DNA of 64,000 nucleotides from NCBI GenBank assembly GCA_009917695.1, contig JAACJG010000004.1, forward strand, positions 62,001-126,000, read 5' to 3'. The stretch comes from Candidatus Rifleibacterium amylolyticum. GTDB lineage: Bacteria; Muiribacteriota; Ozemobacteria; Ozemobacterales; Ozemobacteraceae. Within the stretch, counting starts at the first letter, position 1, and each line of letters opens with the position of its first letter. Of the stretch, positions 35,953-44,133 are shown piece after piece. The notes under the pieces were generated by a model. It searched no databases. It had not been told where the DNA came from and saw only the letters and a list, made by a program, of their open reading frames with translations. Made by a program: the position numbers and the translations under genes.

Positions 35953-37169
35953 GGCATCATCCTGTTGGCGAGAGGCCCGAGAACTCTCTCGCGATCGCCG
36001 TTCAAAAGATAATAAATCTGGCGTTCACCATCGCTGCCGATGAACACGTCAAAATCGGGGATTCCAAGTTTTGCCAGAGTCATGTCCTGCCATTCTGAGC
36101 TGGCGTCAAACTGATGTGACATGATCGGAAAGCGTTGCCTGCCGCATTTCGGGCATACTGCGTCTGCTTCGCTGACACGGCCGAGTGACGAGTGATATTC
36201 GACGTCTGCGCTACAGTCTGAGCAGGAAAAGCCGGTCAGCACCTCGTGCCGCAGTTCCATCACTGCATTCTCACCAAGATCCTTGTGGATAATCTTGAGA
36301 GCTTCACCCAGTGTCAGTTTACGAGCTTCGGCGTCGAGCTCGACAACCGGTTTATAAGTCTCATGCGAGAAACACTCAGCTTTGCGTTTATAAGTAATGA
36401 TATCCTGATAAAAGCTCAGGCCTTCAAAAAAGAAGCCTCTACCGGTTATTACTTCGAGCCCGTGCAGCAGTTTGATCGCTTCCTGGCACTGTACAGCTGC
36501 AATCAGACTGGCAATTGTCGGCGTCGTCGGGGTTTTGCCAGACATCATTTCTTCTCTTGTCAGCAAAGTGCAGGATTTTCGGGCATTCAGCACCTTCCAG
36601 TCGACTTCACTCATGGTGCATTCGTAACATGGACCATCCGGGCCAAACACTCTTGCTATACCGCTCAAGCCTTCTATTGCACCATCGATCCAGGTTTTTC
36701 CGCATCTAAGCGAGTTCTGGTTGATGGCAAGACGCGCTTCGCGGTTGTCCAGGCCGCCCAATATGACGTCAGCCCAGAAAAAAGCTCCGATACCAAGATC
36801 GGTGACTACGTTTACACTCAAAGATCTGATATTGATGTCGGGAAAAATCTCGCGGGCACGCTCTGCCGCTACGTCGGCCTTGTAACGCCCGCGGTCCGAT
36901 TCCCTGAATAAAATCGATCGCGACAGGTTAGAAGGCTCGATCTGATCGAAATCGACCAGCAGAATATTGCCTATTCCCGTCAGGGCAAGGTTTTTGATAA
37001 TTTCATTGCCGAGTGCGCCGGCGCCAATAACTAATATATTGGCGCTTTGCAGGCGCTTTTGATCCCACCAGCGAATCAGTTCGAAACGCGAAAACCGGTT
37101 TTCTTCCTTTTTTGTGTCGATAATCAACACATCGGAGTCGGGATCAGCTTTGAACTGATCTGCGCTCAT
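35949..37169 (-). CDS. E1-like ubiquitin-activating enzyme (ThiF/UBA fold)
   Basis: A 406-residue E1. It has a Rossmann GAGALGN (49-55) with LVDFDQIEPSNLSR (71-84) giving the ATP-contacting Asp and Arg, Lys98, Asp141 (GGLDNR), and candidate catalytic Cys200 (KSCTLLTREE). Helix TPTTPTIASLIAAVQCQEA follows, as in eukaryotic UBA3/UBA2. C-terminal Cys pairs (316/319 and 339/342) add a zinc ribbon. It would adenylate the C-terminus of the ubiquitin-like protein and hold it as thioester. The start overlaps the ubiquitin-like gene as ATGA. Confidence 0.9.
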   Translation of the reverse strand: MSADQFKADPDSDVLIIDTKKEENRFSRFELIRWWDQKRLQSANILVIGAGALGNEIIKNLALTGIGNILLVDFDQIEPSNLSRSILFRESDRGRYKADVAAERAREIFPDINIRSLSVNVVTDLGIGAFFWADVILGGLDNREARLAINQNSLRCGKTWIDGAIEGLSGIARVFGPDGPCYECTMSEVDWKVLNARKSCTLLTREEMMSGKTPTTPTIASLIAAVQCQEAIKLLHGLEVITGRGFFFEGLSFYQDIITYKRKAECFSHETYKPVVELDAEARKLTLGEALKIIHKDLGENAVMELRHEVLTGFSCSDCSADVEYHSSLGRVSEADAVCPKCGRQRFPIMSHQFDASSEWQDMTLAKLGIPDFDVFIGSDGERQIYYLLNGDRERVLGPLANRMMP

Positions 37170-37444
37170 GGTGTTTTTCCGGCTGTGATTTCGGGCTGGA
37201 TTCTCAGAACATCACCTGATTGTACGCCAGCCTGATAAAATGTTTCGTCGTCGAGCAGCTGTCGGCCTGACGCCTTGTGATGGAATTTATAACTCATCAA
37301 CTGCCCGTCAGGGGTAAATCTGGGCAGATTCATCTTGTCGATCAAAAGTATGATTATGCGGTTCAATGCTTCGTCATCTGGTAACTCGGCCTTTACCTTT
37401 TTATTGCCGGTAGCATCCCAGATCTCTACCAATATGGACCCCAT
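37166..37444 (-). CDS. Ubiquitin-like beta-grasp protein
   Basis: A 92-residue protein with the beta-grasp order: strand ILVEIWDATG, strand KVKAELPDDE, helix NRIIILLIDKMNL, then FHHKASGRQLLDDETFYQAGVQSGD (key match to ubiquitin around GRQLLDDxTxxxxGVxxGD), ending VLRIQPEITAGKTP. It resembles YukD-type ubiquitin-like proteins. There is no terminal Gly-Gly; the tail after the last strand has one Gly (Ala-Gly-Lys-Thr-Pro), so any activation would need trimming after Gly89 or a different end. AGGAG precedes the start. First gene of the nine-gene operon. Confidence 0.85.
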   Translation of the reverse strand: MGSILVEIWDATGNKKVKAELPDDEALNRIIILLIDKMNLPRFTPDGQLMSYKFHHKASGRQLLDDETFYQAGVQSGDVLRIQPEITAGKTP

Positions 37445-37649
37445 TGTGATTATCTCCTTTGCAGTGTCACAGGTACTTTAACAGCCGATGATCCTCAAAT
37501 CAAGACAGACCAAACGCATGCACTTTACCGGAATTATAATTCTCACATGCCAATAATGCAACAAAGCACTTTTCAGAAAAGCAAAATTGCTTTCAGCGGT
37601 GTTGTGGGGGGTTGTGGTTTGAAAATTTACTGAGTATCATTGATGTACC

Positions 37650-38675
37650 ATGTCTGCATACGGTAAATATTTTTTAGCACTGCTTGCGCTGCTGCTCGTT
37701 TTGTCGGGTAGCGATCGCTTGCTGGCTCAGGAACCGGAAGCAGACAGGTTATACCGACAGCTTATGGAGCTCCGCAGCTTTGAGCAGCTGCAGAATCCTT
37801 CAAACAATGCTGCAGACAGCTCATCAACTACAATTGCCAGCTTTTTTGCCAGCCTGCAAGCTTCTGATGAATTTAATGAAAATACCGCTGAAGTCTGGGC
37901 GGGCTTCTTTGACCTGACTTTTGCACGCGACGATGACGGGAACTTTTCGCGGCGTCTTGAAATATTGAGCAATGAAGGTCGCCGGCAATCTGCCGCAATA
38001 CCGCCAGAATGCAATGATCATGAACAAAAGCCATTTACCGGGCATGTCAGAGAAGCGATAGAAGTAAACAAGGCCAGGCAGAAGTATTATGCCGGCATAT
38101 CCAAAGGTGCTACCAGCAAGGTTTCTTTGCTTTACACTTCGCTTGAATACAGCCTGCTTCCCATTACTTTCGTTTTTGACCGCTGGGCGCAGAAGTTTCG
38201 CAAAGACGGAATTCCGGTTCTGGCAGAAGATTTTGTTGCGATGAGCGGCATCTCTACTGCCGATAAACCGCTTTTGCGACGTGGAATGCTCGATCGTGCC
38301 GGTCGCCGAGATCTTCGGAAAATGCTGCGGGCCTGGCAATGGAAAAGCGGTCTGGCTGCTGCCCGCAAAGATTTTGTTAAAGTCCAGATTCTGGCGTTGA
38401 GCGCTTTGCATGACCTGCGCCAGCTGGAACTCCGATACCAGTGCAATCTGGCCTTGACCATACATTTTGTCGAATCGGTCGGTCTGGCCGCCCGTAATGC
38501 TGACCGGCTCAGTCACCGGTATGCAAAGCGCACCGATGATTTTTATCGCGCTTTCATCGCCATTCAGATCAGCGGAGTCAGACTTTTTTCAAAGGTCGAT
38601 TTACAGGCGCAGCCTTTTCATCGCGCCGGCATCGGCATAATAGTAAACGACCTCCCCGCCATCCCTTTCCCCTGA
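37650..38675 (+). CDS. Exported protein of unknown function
   Basis: A 341-residue protein with signal peptide (positive start, hydrophobic core, cleavage near LLAQ|EP at residue 27). The rest is mostly helical and rich in Arg, Lys and Glu, with no recognisable domain. It diverges from the ubiquitin-like operon across a 205-base gap in which I see no strong promoter. A TATCAT box lies 9 bases before the ATG and no ribosome site is obvious, so the true start may differ. Confidence 0.55.
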   Translation: MSAYGKYFLALLALLLVLSGSDRLLAQEPEADRLYRQLMELRSFEQLQNPSNNAADSSSTTIASFFASLQASDEFNENTAEVWAGFFDLTFARDDDGNFSRRLEILSNEGRRQSAAIPPECNDHEQKPFTGHVREAIEVNKARQKYYAGISKGATSKVSLLYTSLEYSLLPITFVFDRWAQKFRKDGIPVLAEDFVAMSGISTADKPLLRRGMLDRAGRRDLRKMLRAWQWKSGLAAARKDFVKVQILALSALHDLRQLELRYQCNLALTIHFVESVGLAARNADRLSHRYAKRTDDFYRAFIAIQISGVRLFSKVDLQAQPFHRAGIGIIVNDLPAIPFP

Positions 38676-38858
38676 CCATTCATTCGTGCTCGTAATCGTA
38701 ATCGAACTCGTAATCGATTTGCTATTACGACCAAAACCGATTCCATAAATTCAGGCTCATCACATGCAAGCGCAATTAGTTGGTTGCATGCATTTTTTTA
38801 GATTTGCATGTTTTTTTGAACCGGTTGGGAATTTTTTTGTATTAGCATATGAAAGCAC

Positions 38859-39428
38859 ATGAAAAGAACTGACGAACAACTTCTGCTGGATGTAGCCAGA
38901 GCCGATAAAAGCGCCTTCAGGGAGCTTTATCACAACTGGTCGCCGGCGATCTATCGCCTGGTAAAGCGAATGATCGCAGGTAAGGGCGATGATTGCGACG
39001 AAGTTTTTCAGGAGGCGATGCTGAAAATCTGGAAAAATGCGCCTCTGTTCGATCCGGCAAAAGGACGGGCAAAGAGCTGGATATATCTGGTGGCGACGCG
39101 ACACTGTCTTAACTGGCTCGAAGCCAGAAGCACCAGAAACAAAGCGAAGGAGACTGTTCTCGATGACTCGGCACCAGATGCCGGATGCGGACCGGAAGAG
39201 CAGGCCGCGCGTAACGAAGAGGCCCGGCGCGCGGTTGCCTTACTCGATCGTCTTCCTGATGATCTGCGGCAGGTTGTAACCCTGCGTCATCTCGAAGATT
39301 TAAGTATAGATGAGATTGCTGAAATTACTCAGGTTCCGGCCGGAACAGTTAAAAGCAGAATATTCTATGGCCTGAAGAAGCTGCGAGGCTTCTTCTTCAA
39401 GGAGAACTCCGATGAAAAGAAAAACTGA
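38859..39428 (+). CDS. ECF sigma factor
   Basis: A 189-residue extracytoplasmic-function sigma factor. Region 2 covers RELYHNWSPAIYRLVKRM to WIYLVATRHCLNW (residues 20-88), and region 4 covers LPDDLRQVVTLRHLEDLSI to TVKSRIFYGLKKLR (about 130-177), the helix-turn-helix that reads the -35 box. The overlapping next gene is its anti-sigma factor. The 180 bases upstream hold AATCG-type short repeats and A/T runs but no recognised ECF promoter. Confidence 0.92.
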   Translation: MKRTDEQLLLDVARADKSAFRELYHNWSPAIYRLVKRMIAGKGDDCDEVFQEAMLKIWKNAPLFDPAKGRAKSWIYLVATRHCLNWLEARSTRNKAKETVLDDSAPDAGCGPEEQAARNEEARRAVALLDRLPDDLRQVVTLRHLEDLSIDEIAEITQVPAGTVKSRIFYGLKKLRGFFFKENSDEKKN

Positions 39429-39984
39429 ATGCGTTGAACTGCAGTCACGCATGGTCGAGTATTTCGCTGACCCGCCGCAGCAGTTGCCAGCCGATATCGC
39501 TGCTCATCTGAAAAATTGCGAAACCTGTCAGCTTGAGTTTGCGCAGATGCAGCAGGTTCTGACCCAGCTCGAAGCTGGTGCTGGTGATTACGAAGCGGTA
39601 CCGGAACATCTGCTTGCCGGTATCGAGAATCGACTGGACTCCGTTCAGCAGCTGAAGCCGGCTGTTCGCAGTGTCGGCCGTACCAGAAACCTGCTGATTC
39701 TGCAATATTCATTTCTTTCAGCGATGGCTGTGATTATCTGGCTTGCACTGATGCTTGTGCAGCCGATGCTTACCGGCTGGCTGGCTGAAAATGAGTTGAT
39801 CTCTTCACTCGCGTTTCTTAATGAATATGGCTTGTTTCTGATATTTTTCGCTGCCGGCGGCCTGTTTGCCATGGTCAGTTCGCCGTTAATAATAAAAACC
39901 GCATTGCGCCAGCCCGATGGCGAAAAGAAATTCAATCTGCTGCGCCGACTGTTCTCTTTTGGCATGCGCACATTCGCCTGCTGA
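39412..39984 (+). CDS. Anti-sigma factor with zf-HC2 domain
   Basis: A 190-residue membrane anti-sigma factor. The N-terminal HC2 zinc motif is HLKNCETC near residue 38 (HxxxCxxC). Two transmembrane helices lie at about 96-115 and 138-158, with a short end on the far side. It overlaps the sigma gene by 17 bases, the standard arrangement for a co-regulated sigma/anti-sigma pair. The sensed signal cannot be told. Confidence 0.85.
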   Translation: MKRKTECVELQSRMVEYFADPPQQLPADIAAHLKNCETCQLEFAQMQQVLTQLEAGAGDYEAVPEHLLAGIENRLDSVQQLKPAVRSVGRTRNLLILQYSFLSAMAVIIWLALMLVQPMLTGWLAENELISSLAFLNEYGLFLIFFAAGGLFAMVSSPLIIKTALRQPDGEKKFNLLRRLFSFGMRTFAC

Positions 39985-40013
39985 GGCAGGATTATCAACC
40001 GGAGGTAATAAAA

Positions 40014-40496
40014 ATGAACTTGCCAGACAAAAAAGACCTTACTCCCAAGACCGTTCTGTTCTATATCTGTGTAGCTCTGCTGAGTCTGTTAGCATTGCAG
40101 ATCGTTCTGCGGATGCTGCCACCGGCGATATTCCTGTTTCTCATGCTGGCTCCGCCGATTTTCGTTCTTTCTGATGCGCAGGAACGCCGCCTGAGCCGCC
40201 CGGTTCTCTGGGCTACCTTCACTCTGTTCACCAATGTCTTCGGTCTTCTTGTCTACCTGCTGGTGCGCCCGGAAGCTCCGGCGGTCAACAGCTGTAAAAG
40301 CTGCGGCGGTATACTCGAAGATAAGTTTGCCAATTGCCCCTGGTGCGGCGAAAAGGTCGAACGTCCGCTGGCCAAGTGCCCCGGCTGCAGCGAAGAAGTA
40401 AAGCCCGGCTGGAAGTTCTGCCCGAACTGTAACTGTAGTCTTAGCAGAGAAACGACGGTAAAAGATCACACTGACAATTCAACCGCATCTGCCTGA
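40014..40496 (+). CDS. Membrane protein with two zinc ribbons
   Basis: A 160-residue protein with two hydrophobic helices (VLFYICVALLSLLALQ and the stretch near residue 70) and then two zinc ribbons, CKSCGG...CPWCGE and CPGCSE...CPNCN. GGAGG precedes the ATG and it follows the anti-sigma gene by 29 bases, so it is probably in the sigma operon. Function unknown; it resembles the ribbon-bearing membrane proteins of the ubiquitin-like locus only in outline. Confidence 0.75.
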   Translation: MNLPDKKDLTPKTVLFYICVALLSLLALQIVLRMLPPAIFLFLMLAPPIFVLSDAQERRLSRPVLWATFTLFTNVFGLLVYLLVRPEAPAVNSCKSCGGILEDKFANCPWCGEKVERPLAKCPGCSEEVKPGWKFCPNCNCSLSRETTVKDHTDNSTASA

Positions 40497-40511
40497 TCTA
40501 TAGCTGTATAT

Positions 40512-40546
40512 AAAAAGACTGCCGGCGTCTGTCGGCAGTCTTTTTT
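40512..40546. terminator. Bidirectional intrinsic terminator
   Basis: AAAAAGACTGCCG and CGGCAGTCTTTTTT form a stem of about 13 bp with an 8-base loop, with A-run before and T-run after. It can end transcription from the sigma operon on the plus strand and from the peptidase gene on the minus strand. Confidence 0.9.
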
Positions 40547-40576
40547 GCTGAACATTAACGGGATGCAGTAAAATTT

Positions 40577-42415
40577 TTATTGTTGTAGCTGATGGAAGGT
40601 TTTTTGCGCGAGCAGGTCGCGCTGTAGAGCTGCGAGATGCTTCGTGTCTTCGCAGGCGGCGATGCGGTCGAGATATTCATCGGCAAGCTCATTGTTGCCA
40701 GAGGCGAAGGCTGTATTGACATCGTTGAGAATCTCTTTATGCAGAGCTTCAAGATGCCCGATGCCTGCTGCAGAATAGTCTGAGCCAAGGTCGATGTACT
40801 GTGTCAGCAGATTGGCGCTGAAACCTGCTCCAGTCGCTGGAGCTGCCGCTGCAGCTGCTTCGATTGTTTTTATGTCGATGCGGTAGTTAGCTTTGCCTGA
40901 CCAGGCCAGCATCGAATCGGGCACATCAGCGGGCGCTTTCCCGACGACCATCAGATACATCATGCCGGCATTCTCTGGTACTGCAATTTCGATATGGCCC
41001 ATCTGGGTTCTGACTGTCGGCGTCGGAAAATCGTAATCGCCGTTGTTGTGGCCGGGCAGCATGACGCGCGAGATGCCGGTGCGGCGTGGCGTAGTCGCCT
41101 TGATGTTGGTGATGTGGTGGCGGCCGGTGACTTTTTTATCGACTTCGTTGACGAAGAGAAGTATTACTTCGAACTGGTTGTCAAGATTGGTCAGATCTCC
41201 GGCGAAGTCGACCCTGATCTGACTGCCGGCGGCAGCCAGGTTTACTTTGAACATGTCGGCGCCCCAGATGCTGACGCTGTCGCGAAACATGGCCGGGAAG
41301 CTGGTGAAGTAGCCACTCGCCGGCAGCGAATAGTCAGGCAGGAGTTTGCCGAATGTGTAGGCTGACGGCTTCAGTTCGGGCTGATTGAGAAAACTGGTTA
41401 TGTAAAAGTTGGCGAAAGCGTCAGAAAAATTAGTTTTGAACTGACTCAGCGCGTGGTTGAATCCATCTATTCCGGCCTTTTTGCTGCTGACCAGGCTGTT
41501 GTAGAACTTCTGGCGTTCATCAGCGGTCTTGAGGAAACGGTTAACCAGATAGATGTTCCAGAGGTAGGTCTGGCCGTAGTTGGCTACCTGGTTCCAGGCG
41601 CTCCAGGCGACGAGGCTGTTGTCGGGTGTTTTCTGAAAGGCGCTGATCTGGCGCGGGTGACCGTAGCCGCAAAACCAGGTATTGATCTGGGCGCAGCCTT
41701 CGTCAACCCAGTCATATTCGTCAGCGTCGTGATGAAAATGAATCAGGTGCTGCAGTTCATGCGCTATGGTGGCGAAGAATTCAGGAGTGTTGACTTCGGA
41801 AGGGTCGGTGTCGATATAGAGCATTTCGCGCTGGTTGCTCTTGAGATTACTGCCGGCCGGAATCTCGTCGGGCCGGTAACAGTCACCGCGATTGAAATAA
41901 CCGCTGGTATAGGTTTTACCCTGCGCTGCGTTATCTTTGATATCCATCAGCAGAATGGTGATGCGCTCTTCGCTATCGATGCCCGGCCGATTTTCGCGGC
42001 CAAAATAGCGGGTCGTGGTCGGGTAAATGTTTTTCTCGAGCTCATCGATCAGCCTGGCGATATCAATTTCGCGACAGCGCTGGTTGCCTTCTTCGAGATA
42101 GATCAAAAAATTGTCGCTGGTTGCAACCAGACTGGCTTCTGTCTGCTCCCAGGTGTTGTTGCCGAAATTGAATGTTGCGAAGGTCTCTTTGTCGCCGACC
42201 TGTGCTCGAAGCAGTTTTTCGGCTGCGCTGAGGGTGTTGCACAGTGTCCGCGAGCTGCCTGATGTGCGCTGCCAGGCCGGAGCCTTCATGCCTTTTGCCT
42301 GTGCGGAAAAATAGTGCGTGCCGCCAGCTGCCGGCGGATTAGCCGCCATGGCGCCGGAGCTGAAAATACCTGATATAAGCGCGGTTAAAGCCAGTAACCG
42401 GAATTTTTTCTGCAT
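40577..42415 (-). CDS. Secreted zinc metallopeptidase, HExxH type (M30-like)
   Basis: A 612-residue exported protein with signal peptide ending AMA|AN. The zinc motif is AHELQHLIHF (His219, Glu220, His223 with the chosen start) and the third ligand is probably Glu239 in WVDEGCAQ. The pattern fits hyicolysin-type (M30) or related M6-like families. The C-terminal half lacks known domains. I take the ATG at 42415 because GGAGG lies 6 bases before it. Likely secreted or periplasmic. Confidence 0.78.
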   Translation of the reverse strand: MQKKFRLLALTALISGIFSSGAMAANPPAAGGTHYFSAQAKGMKAPAWQRTSGSSRTLCNTLSAAEKLLRAQVGDKETFATFNFGNNTWEQTEASLVATSDNFLIYLEEGNQRCREIDIARLIDELEKNIYPTTTRYFGRENRPGIDSEERITILLMDIKDNAAQGKTYTSGYFNRGDCYRPDEIPAGSNLKSNQREMLYIDTDPSEVNTPEFFATIAHELQHLIHFHHDADEYDWVDEGCAQINTWFCGYGHPRQISAFQKTPDNSLVAWSAWNQVANYGQTYLWNIYLVNRFLKTADERQKFYNSLVSSKKAGIDGFNHALSQFKTNFSDAFANFYITSFLNQPELKPSAYTFGKLLPDYSLPASGYFTSFPAMFRDSVSIWGADMFKVNLAAAGSQIRVDFAGDLTNLDNQFEVILLFVNEVDKKVTGRHHITNIKATTPRRTGISRVMLPGHNNGDYDFPTPTVRTQMGHIEIAVPENAGMMYLMVVGKAPADVPDSMLAWSGKANYRIDIKTIEAAAAAAPATGAGFSANLLTQYIDLGSDYSAAGIGHLEALHKEILNDVNTAFASGNNELADEYLDRIAACEDTKHLAALQRDLLAQKTFHQLQQ

Positions 42416-42753
42416 TGCACCCTCCTGCAAGTGTACGCACTAAGTGCGTGGGCAATATTGAGCAAAAAACATGCCATGCTTCTGGTCTCTGTAGAGTAGC
42501 TTCTATGCCTGCTATGTAAATTTCTGTCGATTGCAGTTGCCGGTTTTTCATCGCCACCCTGCAGTTTTTTTGTTTTGGCAATCAAAACGAAAGCCTGTTC
42601 CATTAAGATGGATTCTGCGACTTCGCCTGAAGGCTCGCGCAGAATGACAAAAAAGGAGACACCCGTCTTCCTGCGCGAAGTAGCAGGATCTCATGCTAAT
42701 TAGAATTTTCCGGGCTTGAATAATTGCTTTAATAGTGATAAATAAAGCCTCCT
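42416..42753. other. Intergenic region with repeat copy
   Basis: About 340 bases between divergent genes without a convincing open frame. It contains the family B inverted repeat (42608-42649) and the ribosome-site-bearing leaders of both genes. Confidence 0.6.
42608..42649. repeat. Interspersed inverted repeat, family B, short copy
   Basis: GATGGATTCTGCGACTTCGCC and an inverted CGCGCAGAATGACA flank a short centre. Reverse complement matches both ends of the element at 11177-11251, so the two copies lie in opposite orientation. Confidence 0.65.
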
Positions 42754-43992
42754 ATGACAACTTTTCTGATTAAATCACTGGGCTGCAAGGTCAGCCAGTA
42801 TGACGGCGAGCGTCTCGCCGAAAAGCTACGCAATCTCGGCCTGAAGCAGGTTGAGGATGTGCCTGACGTTTACATTCTCAACGGCTGTTCGGTAACCGGC
42901 CGCGCTTCGCAGAAGGTGCGCCAGACTCTGCGTGCGGCGCGACGACGTTGGCCGGCGGTGAAACTGGTTCTGGCCGGATGCGAAGCTCGCCTGTTGACGC
43001 AGCGGCAAGAGGAAATGGCTGAACTCGACTGGCTGCTCAAAGATGCCGAGCCGGCATCTATAGAGGCAATGCTTTCGGCACTCGCTCTCGATGTGCTGGC
43101 AGAACCCGGAAGTATTTCGTCACAGCCGGTTACGGCGCGCACCCGAGCCTTTCTGAAGGTGCAGGACGGCTGCAGCCAGTTCTGCTCTTACTGCATTGTC
43201 GCGCATCTGCGCGGCCCGGAATGGTCGCGCCCGATACCAGATGCTGTTGATGAGGCGCGGCGGCTTGTGGCTGAAGGGCATCGCGAGCTGGTGCTGACCG
43301 GTATTCATCTCGGCCACTATCAACCTTCGTTATTGCCTCTGTTGAAAGAACTCGAAAAGATCGAAGGACTCGACCGTATCAGACTCAGCTCGATCGAATC
43401 AATTGAAGTAACAGATGAGCTGCTGGACTGGGTCGCAGAATCGCCTAAGGCCTGCGCTCACCTGCATCTGCCACTACAGTCGGGCAGTGATACTATTCTT
43501 CGCGCCATGCGCCGGCCCTATAACTCGACGGAATTCGCTGCCGTCGTTGCGCGAATTCGCACCCGCATGCCTTTCGCAGGCATAACCACTGATCTGATTG
43601 TCGGTTTTCCAGGTGAGACCGAACAACTCTTTGCCGAAACTCTTCAGTTTCTTGAAAAAATACAGTTTTCACGGATACATATTTTCAAGTTCTCGCCGCG
43701 AGATGGCACCCCGGCTGCAACCATGGGCGGTCAGATTGACAACGCTGCTAAAAATCGCCGTTCTGATGAAGTCGAAGCGGTCTGGCAACGTTCAGCGCAG
43801 AATTTTTACCGGCAATTCGTTGGCCGCGAACTCGAAGTTCTTTGGGAAACCAGCGAATCCGGTATCGTTCAAGGCTTTTCACGCGAATACATTCCCTGCT
43901 TCATTGCCGCCAACGACAGTCTGCTGAACCAGATCACCCATGTCCGCGGCCTCAGCGTCACCCCGCAAGGCCTCCAGGTCACAGAAATTTAA
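42754..43992 (+). CDS. mtaB: tRNA t6A37 methylthiotransferase
   Basis: A 412-residue radical-SAM methylthiotransferase. The N-terminal UPF0004 domain has Cys11, Cys45 and Cys76 (SLGCKVSQ, NGCSVTG, AGCEARL) binding one [4Fe-4S] cluster. The radical SAM motif is CSQFCSYC (Cys140, 144, 147). The sequence SLGCKVSQYD is typical of MtaB rather than MiaB or RimO. It converts t6A37 to ms2t6A37 in tRNAs decoding ANN codons. The C-terminal TRAM domain is not obvious. Confidence 0.9.
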   Translation: MTTFLIKSLGCKVSQYDGERLAEKLRNLGLKQVEDVPDVYILNGCSVTGRASQKVRQTLRAARRRWPAVKLVLAGCEARLLTQRQEEMAELDWLLKDAEPASIEAMLSALALDVLAEPGSISSQPVTARTRAFLKVQDGCSQFCSYCIVAHLRGPEWSRPIPDAVDEARRLVAEGHRELVLTGIHLGHYQPSLLPLLKELEKIEGLDRIRLSSIESIEVTDELLDWVAESPKACAHLHLPLQSGSDTILRAMRRPYNSTEFAAVVARIRTRMPFAGITTDLIVGFPGETEQLFAETLQFLEKIQFSRIHIFKFSPRDGTPAATMGGQIDNAAKNRRSDEVEAVWQRSAQNFYRQFVGRELEVLWETSESGIVQGFSREYIPCFIAANDSLLNQITHVRGLSVTPQGLQVTEI

Positions 43993-44010
43993 CCAGCCGC
44001 ATCCGCAGAT

Positions 44011-44057
44011 TTCGCCGAGAGTCCGGCAAAGGCGGGGTTCTCAGATTGAATTCTTGT
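44011..44057 (+). repeat. Repeat family A, right-end fragment
   Basis: TTCGCCGAGAGTCCGGCAAAGG and TCAGATTGAATTCTT match the right end of family A copy 1 (CCGCCGAGAGCCCGGC and AAGATTTAATTCTT) with a few changes. The left part of the element is missing. Confidence 0.55.
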
Positions 44058-44098
44058 GTCTGAGGACTGCCTGGCTGCAATGGTGAGAAATTGGGGGG

Positions 44099-44127
44099 TT
44101 GTACTATTGGCAGGCTGGCGATATAAT
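44099..44127 (+). promoter_or_regulatory. Promoter for a probably leaderless lipoprotein gene
   Basis: TATAAT at 44122-44127 matches the -10 consensus fully; TTGTAC lies 17 bases upstream. The ATG at 44134 is only 6 bases after the -10, so transcription would begin at or next to the start codon. No ribosome site precedes it. Confidence 0.5.
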
Positions 44128-44133
44128 CGGGGC

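Noticed and set aside
38676-38858. AATCG-type short tandem repeats before the ECF sigma gene
   Set aside because: Three to four imperfect units only; too few to call an array, and no known regulatory match.
41453-42262. 269-codon plus-strand frame opposite the secreted peptidase
   Set aside because: Shadow of the HExxH peptidase gene, with hydrophobic valine-rich composition and no motif.
42754-43992. MiaB or RimO instead of MtaB
   Set aside because: The start SLGCKVSQYD matches MtaB; MiaB and RimO carry different conserved residues around the first Cys.
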